From: Verticillium longisporum
Taxonomy: Eukaryota > Ascomycota > Sordariomycetes > Glomerellales > Plectosphaerellaceae
Reading direction: 5' to 3'
Assembly (NCBI GenBank): GCA_019188255.1
Contig: JAETXT010000001.1
Span: 3,286,001 to 3,350,000 of the forward strand
DNA length: 64,000 bases
In this document: in pieces, positions 1 through 9,671 of the stretch
Numbering within the stretch: position 1 is the first letter of the stretch
How the letters are laid out: every line of letters starts with the position of its first letter
The notes under the pieces: model-generated
Told to the model about the DNA's origin: nothing
Databases searched by the model: none
What the model saw: the letters and a program-made list of their open reading frames with translations, nothing else
Made by a program: the position numbers and the translations under genes

Positions 1-3000
1 ACGAATGACCATGACAGCCACGCCGACACCTGGTACGATCAGCATGGCATCGAGCCTGCCGGCGAGACAGCATTGGTCTCGCCAGGCGCACTCAAGCTCG
101 TCAACAGCTTTCTTGACCAGCTCCTTTTCAACTTCCTTCAGGTCTCCCGAGCCACCACCTTGACAGCCCTTCGCCCTGCCGTGTCTGAAGTCTTGAAGCC
201 CAAGCTTGCAAAAGACGCCATCAACAACGCCGACGAAGAGCTGCGAGAATATCTTGGGGGAGCCGACGAGGATGAGTTTGCAGCGCCGCGAGGCACAGAC
301 TCGCTTCGGGATTGGGATGTCGAACTGGTATGGAAACGGACTCGTCTGAGATGCATGGTATACTCATCACTGGGTGACATGGAAGAGGAGGACGAGGACT
401 TTTACACAGAACAAGAGAACCTCGAGCCCGGTGCCGAGGAGCAAGGCTCCGAAATCATTTCGCCCGCCGTCGCCATCTTCCTGACGTCGGTTCTCGAGTT
501 CATGGGCGAGGCGGCACTCGTGCTAGCGGGCCAGGCCGCTTACAACCGTATGCGCACCAATTTTGAGAGGTCTCTGAAAGATGGGTCCAAGAGCCACAAC
601 GACATTGCCGATCGAATCGTGGTCGAGGAACTCGACATGGAACGTGTGGCTTTGGACAGGACACTCGGTCGCCTGTGGAGGGCTTGGAAGAAGAGAATTC
701 GTTCTCCCATTCCAGACACCCCTCGGCGCTTTTCGCAGAGTTCCAGGGGCCACTTCCGACAGGGAAGCAGCCCTAGTGAGACGGCACGTGCTCTAGACAG
801 GACGGAAGAGACGGAGTCCGGGTTCAAGGAGAAGGCACTGGAGGAGAAAGAACCGGCAATGGACCGGGTCGAAGAATTTGTCAAGGCGTCCGCCATACCC
901 CTACCGGTTGGCGACCATGACGTTGACGAGATTGAGGTACCTGGCCTCATTTCGTACAGTGACGACGAAGGCGATGGAGACGAAGAAGACGATGACAAGG
1001 AGCGCCGCGCGCCCCGTCCGAGGAGCATGATGATTTTCTCGCAGATCTTCACCAATGCACTCCCCAGCCCAACCTGGTCTCAACCTCGGACACCACTGAG
1101 CCCTATCCCCTCGAGCCGCAAGAGGTCAAATTCGCTGCCTACGCCGGCACCATCGCCTTATGACTCGCCTGCTGCCAAGCGCCCCAAGGTCGAGGCTATT
1201 CCCAGTAAACTTGCCGACGAAGTGGACGTCGACTCCGACAAAGCAATTTCCACCGAAACCATCACAGAGGCGGTCGAGTCAACAGAGGGACCCGCACTTG
1301 CCACTCAGCCGCTCACTGAGCCGCTCACTGAGGATTCACCTGTATCTCCAAGCATTTCTGATGACTCGGCCGAAGCCACTGCGAAGCAGCAAAACGAACA
1401 GGTGAGCACATCGGAAGCGGTTCAAGAGTCCATCTCGGTGGACCAGGAACAAGCCCCCCCAGAATTTGGGCGGAGGAGCTCCAAGCGCATGTCTCGCATC
1501 ATCGGCAGTGCCGCCGTTGCCAGCACTGCTGTTGCTGCCGCTGCCGCTGCCACGGCCGCTGCTACTGCGGGTGCTACTGAAGAGAAGCCTCTGCAACAAC
1601 AACAGTCACCCAAGGCCCAGGACACGTCTGACGGTGAAATCGACGAGGTGGAGGATTTTACCGAAGAACCGCAAATACTTACCTCAGCGCGAGTGTCCTT
1701 TGCTGGCCGCAGCTCTCCCTCCGTTTCTGACTCCAGCAAAGTGCCGTCTATCAATACCAACATTCCTCAGAGGACCCCGAGTGTGCACTCGGCCCGTGTC
1801 ATAGACGTCGTAGGCCCAAAAAGCCCCATCGGTCGCTCGAGAACGCCTTCGGCTGAAGGATCTGAGCGGATAAGGCCGACAAGCTTATCGCGAAGGAGCA
1901 GCGTACACACACCTCCTGTTGTTGAAGAAAAGCCAAGGCCGGCTCCGATCGACACGCTTATGCGCAACGCCGGCCCTGCGCCAGGAGCCCGGTCACCAGC
2001 TGAGAGGCTCACGCGGAGACAAGGCACGAACCTCTCAATTTCCGAGGCTGAGGAGGAGCCTGATTACGTACCAAATCGCGATGGGACACCGATGACTCTG
2101 GCATCGAGGTATGCACCTCAGACACCGGATGAGCTCCAGACCCAGTTTGAGGAATCAGACCAGCCCATTTTTGGGTCTGCAGTTCGACAGCCGGGGTCTC
2201 CTCGGCAAGAACACCGTCCTGCGACAACCAAAGTCACGATCCTGACCACAACGGATTCGTCAAATGCCTTTGGAACCTACAAAGCGTCATCCCCACCTCG
2301 CAAATCGCCTGGCCTGCCACGTAGCCAGACGGACCGAAGCCGTGAGGAGCCATACTCTGCATCACACGGGCACACGACCAGTATTGGTGTCGTGTCAGTC
2401 GAGCGCCAATCTCTTGGCCGCGAATCGCCTGAGCGTGCGCGACAGATACACACCTCTGGCTCGTCAGGCTCGTCCAACGCTGGCAAGATCAGGCCACTGA
2501 GGACTTCGGAAGAGAGTAAAGGATCGCCGCGCGTCGAAAACGTCGCCCGCAACTTCGAGGAGCTCATACAGAGCGACCAGACCATACAGTACACGCTGAC
2601 GCCAGAGAACATGCGCGATGTCAAGGTAAGTCCCGGGCTCTCCTCAACATGCAGCACTGTCATACTGATGTGAAGCAGCCGTCCCGGTCAGCTCAGAATA
2701 GCCCAGTTGCGGGTCCTAAGTCGAGAAGAAGCGAAGACGTGCGCGTAGCTGACCGCGAGCGATCTCAGCCCAGCTCCAATACGGCTGTCAAGCGGTCGGG
2801 GTCTACAAGTCTTGCCACCGGATTGAACTCTCACCCTGTAAGCGAGCTCAAGCCCAACGCCAAACCCACTGGTTACATCCCCAGAGCGCCTCCAAACGCC
2901 AATACCAATCGGTCCAAGTCTGGCGGCCCTCAAGCCAGGGATGCTCGTGTCCCACGCGAGTCCATGATCGACTTTGCCGAATTCATCCGCAGTACTGGCC

Positions 3001-4065
3001 CCACGGGCGAGAACGGCCCTGCCCCCTTCGCAACGGAAATGGACAAGTACCATCAGTCAAGAACAGCATCGACAGTAGACGGGTGTCGTCGAATAGCAAC
3101 CGGCCCCGTCTCCAAGCTCGCGATGCTGCTGTGGACAGCCGGGAGGACAATTCTGATCTCATTGACTTCATCCGCCGGGGTCCCCCAGCTCGCACAACAA
3201 TCCTCGCATCCCACGCCATGTGGCTCCCTTCCGCAGTACCATGGACTCCGACCAGATGACAGGCGCCATCGGCGGCAAGGCCATCGACGCCAGTTTGCCC
3301 AATATCCGATATAGCCAAGCCTCGACAAACGTGACTGATGTCACGATGCCTTCGGTTCAGTCATCTGTCAACTCTCAAAGTGCACTTATCAAAAACAACA
3401 GGCAGAATGATGTCATTGACGAAGAGGAATTTATGCCCAAGCGCACCCAGCGGCGTGTCAAGGATCCCTACGCCATTGACTTTAGCGATGAAGAAGATGA
3501 GGACGACCTCGATGGACCGCCGAAGCCGCCCCAGAAGCAGGAGGAAAGCTTGGCGGACTTCTTGAGAAACTACCAGCCACCCCCCGAACCAGTTATTCAG
3601 ACACCGCTCGCAAATAGGCCAAAGAAGAAGGCCAGCGCGCCGAGTCTCATTGGTCGCTTTACGCGTGGTATCAACCACGGTTCTCAGTCTCAAGCTGCGA
3701 CTAACGGCGGAGCCCAGACAAGCATGGCGGAGCCGAGGTCATCCAGCAGCCGACAGGTTGGTGGTGCCCTCGGCCATACTCCCATCCAGGTCAGCATGCC
3801 GCCGGGTTACGACCAGTACGGACCCATCGACGGCACTCGTCGGCTTGCCACTCAGTCCAGCGGGCGCGTGCCGATGAAGAAGTACGAACCGCGCGAGGCA
3901 TCGTCCGTGGTGACCCGCACTAGCGATTTGGCCAGCTTCCTGCGGGACTCGGAGCCGCCGCCGCATTCAAATCCTCCGAGTCTCTACTCCACCCAAGAGC
4001 AATCGTCCTCGGGCAGTGGCTTCTCCAAGATGTTCGGTCGTCGCAAGAAGTCCAGCATGGCTTGA
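1..4065 (+). CDS. Large conserved fungal protein, N-terminus cut by window edge; H2A-like N-terminal segment and long disordered tail
   Basis: The frame is open from base 1, so the start lies upstream. Exons are 1-2625 and 2679-4065, joined by a 53-base GTAAGT...CAG intron in phase 0. The protein has at least 1337 residues. The first 190 or so are ordered and hydrophobic; a helix near nt 472-545 (FLTSVLEFMGEAALVLAG) resembles the C-terminal part of a histone H2A fold. The rest is Ser/Pro/acidic and disordered, with an Ala run near nt 1500-1575, basic clusters that look like nuclear localisation signals (KRSNS, AAKRPK), and repeated short D-F-x-x-F-I/L-R motifs (DFAEFIRSTG, DLIDFIRRG, LADFLRNY, LASFLRDS). 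Two single-base losses break exon 2, in the C runs at 3022-3026 and 3182-3186. Supplying one C at each restores a 463-codon exon. Similar fungal proteins exist, some loosely named Flo11; I know of no proven function. Confidence 0.8.
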
Positions 4066-5066
4066 TCTACTTTCGCATGGAACGGTCCCCAAACGGTTTC
4101 CGCTTCACGCGATGACGATGCCTTTTATCTCCCCATAGACGAATCACGTAAATTCCGCTCGCTATATCAACCCATACCTTATCTGAAAGGCCCTTCTACT
4201 GCACATATCTTGTTCATTTACTTTTTGGATACCAGAGATATCCGCCATTTCTTCCTCTTCATAGATGAAGGACACACACACACTCTTCGTTCGCATAATC
4301 ATGCCACCTGCACTCACGCATTGTACCCCTATCACGAATCCTCGATACCACCGGACGCAAGGACATTTCCTGTTTATTTTTTGATTGATTGGAAAGCGGA
4401 GGGAGGGGCCGTCGTAGCTGTGGCAGTTGTACGCGTCATGGTCAATAGTAGACCTTTGTCGGAAATTCCTCTCTGCTTGCAGGAGGTACACAACCGGCTC
4501 CGAAATACAAACTTTCATTAAAAGTCGCGATTGGCTGAATTGAGCTTGTGTTTGCCGTCGTGTGAACAATTGTTGATATGCTTTCTGATAGGCTTTGGCG
4601 TTGCTTGGATGACTGGAACGTAGACAAGACTGCTGTGTTTGGTCACCAAGTCGCCGGATCAATTGACCTGACGGTCCCGCGCTTCTTGATCTGCTAGCTG
4701 CATAACCTCGGTGTACTATTAATCTGAGCCCTGTAAACGACGAGGCATTTCACGGGGCCACATGTCGTGCAAGTCAAGGTACCTTAGGTGGTAGGAGGTA
4801 TTGAGGTACTCGAGGCCTATCCACAGAAAGAAAAGCCTGGGCTGTTGTGTGCCACCGTTCTCACAACGCCCCTCCTACCATTTTCGTGCCTATTTTCTCC
4901 CGTGCCCTTGGTTCCTGAATTTCTATCGTCACATCTCCACAAGGACAACTGGTTGTTCTCAAGTTTCGCTCTCGAGAGTTTCCGCACCCAAATGTGCCAT
5001 GTTGCTCGACTGGTGTGAGCTCACGTCAGATATGAGCCGTCGCCAGCAAGACTAGAACCAGTCTGT
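4066..5066. other. Intergenic region between convergent genes
   Basis: About 1 kb holding the 3' ends of two convergent genes. I see no credible coding sequence or RNA gene. A short AGGT/TACC-rich stretch lies at about 4778-4812, of the same type as palindromic motifs elsewhere in the window. Confidence 0.6.
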
Positions 5067-7153
5067 TCACCAGTCGTTACCACCTCCACCACCAGTGGCA
5101 GTCTGCCACATTGGAGCTTGATCGGCACTAGCCTTTTCGTCAAACCCGCCAGAGCCGCCAAAGTCGTTGGAAGCGGGCAGGTCGCCACCGCCGCCGCCGG
5201 CATCGTGGCCCTGGGCGTCCTCATCGACATGGGGGTTGGTGCAATTGTACTTTTGGTGGCCCATCTCACCGCAGTTCAGGCACTTGACGCGAGAGACTGA
5301 CTGGTCAGCAAAGGAGCAAATAAAAGGAACCGAGTTTTTAGACTTACTGTCCTGAGGCTTGGGGCACTCGCGGCCTGTATGGCCATACTCGTCGCAGTTG
5401 CGGCACTGCATGCGGCGGGGCTCGGGGCATTCCTTGGCAATATGTCCCTCCTGATCGCAGTTGCGGCAAGTACGACTGCCGCCTTGAGGACAATCACGCG
5501 AGAAGTGGCCCACTGCGATATCGGTCAGAATTAAACGGCATACGATATAGGAAGAGGTAGGAGGAACTTACTCTCATGGCACTTGTTGCATTCAACGCCG
5601 TCAGCATTGCGAGGCTCAGTGCAGTCAGCTGCTTTGTGGCCAGGCTGGTTGCAGTTCTTGCAAGCGAACTTGTCTTTACGAGGGACCGGACCTGCGATGA
5701 TGTAAGCGGATAATTGTTCATGGGTTGGAAAGAGAACTTACAGTCTCGGACGCGATGACCGTCTTCATCACAGTTGTAGCAGCGAATGCTGACTTTTTCG
5801 ATTTCCTGTCGGTCAGCCGTGCAATTCTTTGAGATGTGGCCCAGCTCCTTGCAGTTGGTGCAACGAGGCTTGCCAGTAGGGGCGGGTTCGCCGGCGTTGG
5901 CGAGGCGCTCCAGGTTTTCCTCCTTATCCTTGGGCCAGGTCTCACGCTCGCGCTCGCGCTCAGGCTTTGGCGAGAAGCGGAAAGAGACAGTGTACTCCTT
6001 TCCGAGGTTGCCCTGGAGGTCCATGTTGGTCATGGTGTCGAGGAGATGCTCGCGCTTGGTGGCGATGCAGTAGACATTCATGTCCTGGGCGCGGAACGCT
6101 TCCTCGAGATCCAAGTAAGTGGTTTCAGGGTGATGCTTCATGTACTTGCGGAGCTCTTCCTTGAAATCGAACACGTCGCGCTCTTCAACTGCATCTTGCA
6201 TGGCCGTCCAGGCCTCATCAGAGGTGACATCCTCGACGCCACTGTAGTCGATCTTGCGAGGATTGTTGCACTCGGACACGAGGTGACCTAGAACGAACCA
6301 ACGTGTCAAAGCAGGAAACCCGGTTAGTGGCGAGAGAGACTAACCTTCCTGCTGGCAGTTACGGCAGACCTCTGCGGGCTTGTTTGGGCAATCACGTCGC
6401 ATGTGTCCCTCCTCGTGGCAGAAGTTGCAAACCATGGGAGGAAGAGAGGGACATTCGCGGCGCATATGACCGGGTTCACCACAGTTGTTGCAAGTACGGT
6501 CACCGCCATCACCGCCATCACCACCACCATGACCGCCATGCCGGGCAGCCGCGTCGCCCATGTCATCAGCAGGACCAGGAGCACCGTTGCCCCACTCGTC
6601 GTTGGAAGCCATCTTGACAGGAGTGTTGTGAAGATGAGGGGATGCAGGCAGGTAATCGAAGTCGGTTGACTTGTAGGACTTGACGGAGCTGATACTGTCG
6701 AAGGACTTTACAGAGGCGATGGAGACTGATTGTTGCCGGTCAGCACGTATTCTGATGCGAAGAACTCAGGCAAGGAGCAGAAAGATGCAAGAGGCGAAAC
6801 AAAGACCAAGACAGCACTATTTGTAGGTAGGAGAAAATGAGAGGCAAGAGCAGTTTAGCCGCGATTTCCAATGAGGAAAGAACAGCCCGAGGGTGCCTGC
6901 AAAATGCCACAAAGGAAGATGCAGTCGAGAACAGGGAAGGAGATGCGGTAGGCCGCCCATGGGTAACGACGATGTGCTTACCCTTGTCCCAATCGTCGTC
7001 GTCTTGATAGAAGTCGGATAGCTCGTAGCCTGTTTCAACAGCGTGAGTCAGCGACCTTGAGTTTCGACCGTGAGGCTTCTTCTGGCCCGGAAATTCGGGT
7101 ATCCAGTCCCCTATGTGGGAAGCCAATGCCAGCTTTGCGACAGCAAAAGCCAT
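5067..7153 (-). CDS. Ten-knuckle CCHC zinc-finger nucleic-acid-binding protein (CNBP/Gis2-related) with an inserted globular domain
   Basis: Exons on the minus strand: 6345-6725, 5742-6287, 5572-5691, 5348-5512 and 5067-5296. Introns are 50-59 bases with GTAAGT or GTTAGT donors. Ten CX2CX4HX4C knuckles are visible (for example CNNCGEPGHMRREC and CLNCGEMGHQKYNC). Knuckle families of this kind bind single-stranded nucleic acids and act in translation or mRNA control. Between knuckles 3 and 4 sits a roughly 130-residue non-knuckle domain (starting VEDVTSDEAW), absent from yeast Gis2. A start at 6612 (MASNDEW) gives 442 residues. However, the frame stays open above it, and an AATCAG acceptor at 6726 joins a GTAAGC donor at 6981 to exons 6982-7029 and possibly 7069-7153. 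That reading starts MAFAVAKLAL at 7153 and gives 524 residues in frame. The longer start is an inference; the 39-base intron 7030-7068 is in frame and may be exon. Confidence 0.88.
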
Positions 7154-7812
7154 GGTTTGTAGATCTGTAACGAGGAGCCTCGCGTCTCTTCGGCAAAGCA
7201 ATAATGAAGCGAACAAGATAGTCGTTCTCCGAAGCGAGTTCGAGTTTGGGGGGGTAGAATTGGTGGTAATGAAGGCAGAGAAATCGAGCAGTTGGTGTAA
7301 AGCCGCTGCCGGGAAAGCAAGAAGGAAAGGGTCGTTTGGTTGCGTTGAATGTGCGGGCCGGGCGAGACGCGCCGCCTGTGCAGGAAGGCCAAACATTGAC
7401 TCAAGGGAACTTACGGGCTATGCAGCGCAAGGGCCTACCAGTAGGTATGTTATCGGACTGCTGGCGATGGGATGGTGGACAACACGATCTGTGGAGGCAA
7501 GTCGAGTTGCTGCCAGATATCGAGACGGGGAGTTGAAGAAGTAGAGAACGGAGGATCTAAATTTAAGCAGGAAAGAATATAAAGTGTTCAAGCTTTATAG
7601 ATATCTCAGGCAACGGTATTTCAAGGCCGCCCCATGGGGAATCAGCCCGCTGCCTTGACGGCTGTGGTACTGCAGTCACGACGCGTCGTGAGTGAGGGCA
7701 TCGCGGCCTGACTAGGCACACACAAAAATCGTCGAAGACAGAAAAGAGAAAGCCCAGTCTAAATGCTGTTGTTGGGATCCTAACTTGTCCAAATTAACAA
7801 TAAATACTGCTA
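7154..7812. other. Upstream region of the zinc-knuckle gene, up to the transposon
   Basis: Probable promoter and 5' leader of the minus-strand zinc-knuckle gene, which begins at 7153 or 6612. The open frames here are short and show no family resemblance. The transposon target TA lies at 7811-7812. Confidence 0.45.
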
Positions 7813-7860
7813 ACGTGCATGATAAGCAAGTGGGCCAAACAAGCAAGTGGGCCACCTGAC
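7813..7860 (+). repeat. Left terminal inverted repeat (48 bp)
   Basis: It matches the reverse complement of 9624-9671 at all 48 positions. Each repeat contains two tandem-oriented copies of a 14-base block, AAGCAAGTGGGCCA, about 18 bases apart. These are likely paired transposase-binding sites. Confidence 0.95.
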
Positions 7861-7911
7861 GACGAAAACGCGACCTTCTTACGTTAACCATTAATTCCTC
7901 CACCAACAACG

Positions 7912-9564
7912 ATGTCTCCGCCCTCACAAGAACGTCAATTACAGCTTGCTCTTCAGGCTATTCAAAATGACCCAGATCTCAGTATACGCGCTGCGACAAA
8001 TATCTTTGGTGTTCCCCGAATGACCTTGACGCGTCGACTACGCGGTATTACTTCGCAACGCGACAGGATCCCCCTCAATCGAAATTTGACGGAGCTCGAG
8101 GAGTTAACGATTGTTCAATACATACTTGAGCTAAATTCCCGAGCATTTCCTCCCCGGCTTTGTGAGGTTGAAGATATGGCTAATCGACTGCTAGCCGACC
8201 GCGACGCGCCGAGTGTCGGGAAGCGCTGGGCCTCAAACTTCGTCAGGCGACAACCAGAGCTTAAGACGCGTTTCTTTCGCAGATATGACTATCAGAGAGC
8301 CCAATGCGAAGATCCCGAGGCAATTCGCGATTGGTTCGCGCTCGTAAAGAACACAATCGCCAAATACGGTATCGCGGAGCCTGATATCTATAACTTCGAT
8401 GAGACTGGGTTTATGATGGGCGTTATCGGGTCCGGAATGGTCGTTACGAACGCCGAAAGACGTTCTAATACGAAAATGGTCCAACCAGGAGGTCGGGAAT
8501 GGGTGACAGTGATCCAAGGCGTTGGCGCAGACGGGTGGTGTGTCCCGCCGTTCATCATTATGGCGGGCAAAAATCACCTCTCAAGCTGGTACGAAGACAG
8601 CCCTCTACCTCACGACTGGGTAATCGCTACGACAGACAAAGGCTGGACAACAAATGAGAAAGGTCTAGAATGGATTCAGCATTTTGACAAGCATACCAAG
8701 CCCCGTCGGTCGGCCGGATATCGCCTCCTTATCCTAGATGGGCACCAAAGTCACCATTCCGTTGAGTTCGAGCTCTACTGCAAGGAAAACAACATCATTA
8801 CGCTATGCATGCCTCCCCATTCATCTCACCTACTTCAACCTCTTGATGTTGGCTGTTTTGGCCCGCTAAAGCAGGCCTACGGTCGGCAAATTGAGAAGAA
8901 GATGAGGGCAGGTACAAGCCACATCACGAAGGAGGACTTCTTTCCCGCGTTTTTCGCAGCTTTCAAAGAAGCTATGACGGAAAGGAATATCAAGGGGGTT
9001 CAGAGGTGCTGGGCTTGTCCCAATGAGCCCCGAAATTGTGGTTTCAAAGCTGGATGTGAAGCTACGGACACCGACGCCCGTCGAGGGGTCCCCGATACAT
9101 CAGAACCTTGGGTCTCCCAAACGCCTCACAACCCGATTGAAGCTAGCTGTCAGTCAGAGTTTATTAAAGGTCGAATCGCCCGACACCAAGGAAGCTCTCC
9201 GACGTCGATTCTTAACGCTATAGACCACTTTACCAAGGGGACGCGTGGAATCATGCATCAACTCGCCCTATTGAAGTCGGAGAACCAGATCCTTCGAGAC
9301 GAGAACGCGACACTCAGCAAGCGTCGGAGAGCTAAGAAAACACGTCTCAGGCAAGGAGGGAGTCTAACTCTAGGTGAGGGACAGGAGATACAAACCAATA
9401 TCGAGGTTCAGGTCCAGATAAATGAGGAAACGCGTCAGAGAAGCAGTCGCCAACCAAGGGACGGGACGAAGAAACGGCGCTGCGGTGTCTGCGGCGAGCC
9501 TGGACATAATGCGCGAACTTGTCAGCTGGAGACGAGGGCTTCTGAAGAAGAGGATTTCAAGTAG
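7912..9564 (+). CDS. Fot1/pogo DDE transposase with C-terminal CCHC zinc knuckle
   Basis: The single frame encodes 550 residues. Domains in order: a Pipsqueak-type helix-turn-helix (about 8-44), a CENP-B/Tc5-type DNA-binding helix-turn-helix (about 80-125), and the DDE_1 catalytic core. The apparent catalytic acids are D163 (FDETGF), D276 (LDGHQSH) and D312 (QPLDVG), giving DD35D spacing. A charged coiled segment follows, then a zinc knuckle at C524-C537 (CX2CX4HX4C). Between the G runs at 8994-8998 and 9085-9088 the frame is wrong: the family motif RGAGLVP is read only in the +2 frame there. One extra G followed by one missing G would explain this, and the frame stays open by chance. Function in transposition is inferred from the family; whether this copy is active is uncertain because of the out-of-frame stretch of about 30 residues. 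Confidence 0.9.
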   Translation: MSPPSQERQLQLALQAIQNDPDLSIRAATNIFGVPRMTLTRRLRGITSQRDRIPLNRNLTELEELTIVQYILELNSRAFPPRLCEVEDMANRLLADRDAPSVGKRWASNFVRRQPELKTRFFRRYDYQRAQCEDPEAIRDWFALVKNTIAKYGIAEPDIYNFDETGFMMGVIGSGMVVTNAERRSNTKMVQPGGREWVTVIQGVGADGWCVPPFIIMAGKNHLSSWYEDSPLPHDWVIATTDKGWTTNEKGLEWIQHFDKHTKPRRSAGYRLLILDGHQSHHSVEFELYCKENNIITLCMPPHSSHLLQPLDVGCFGPLKQAYGRQIEKKMRAGTSHITKEDFFPAFFAAFKEAMTERNIKGVQRCWACPNEPRNCGFKAGCEATDTDARRGVPDTSEPWVSQTPHNPIEASCQSEFIKGRIARHQGSSPTSILNAIDHFTKGTRGIMHQLALLKSENQILRDENATLSKRRRAKKTRLRQGGSLTLGEGQEIQTNIEVQVQINEETRQRSSRQPRDGTKKRRCGVCGEPGHNARTCQLETRASEEEDFK

Positions 9565-9623
9565 TTTCAATTGATTTAAGGCGTTAGGGTTCACCGGGAT
9601 GCTGCTGTCGTCGCATGGTCGTG

Positions 9624-9671
9624 GTCAGGTGGCCCACTTGCTTGTTTGGCCCACTTGCTTATCATGCACGT
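9624..9671 (-). repeat. Right terminal inverted repeat (48 bp)
   Basis: Exact inverted copy of the left end, including the duplicated inner block. It is followed by TATA, so the TA duplication at 9672-9673 is itself followed by a second TA. Confidence 0.95.

Larger units (their letters stand above)
7813..9671 (+). mobile_element. Complete Fot1/pogo-type (Tc1/mariner superfamily) DNA transposon, 1859 bp
   Basis: The element is bounded by perfect 48-base terminal inverted repeats (7813-7860 and 9624-9671) and flanked on each side by TA (7811-7812 and 9672-9673), the expected target duplication of this superfamily. It carries one DDE transposase frame. Identical repeats imply a recent insertion or recent activity. 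I see no obvious C-to-T repeat-induced point mutation damage. It lies between the zinc-knuckle gene and the aldo-keto reductase and interrupts neither. Confidence 0.93.

Noticed and set aside
3022..3186. Programmed ribosomal frameshifting as the explanation for coding breaks
   Set aside because: Thirteen unrelated sites in ten genes, with no common slippery heptamer, argue for sequence errors rather than a translational mechanism.
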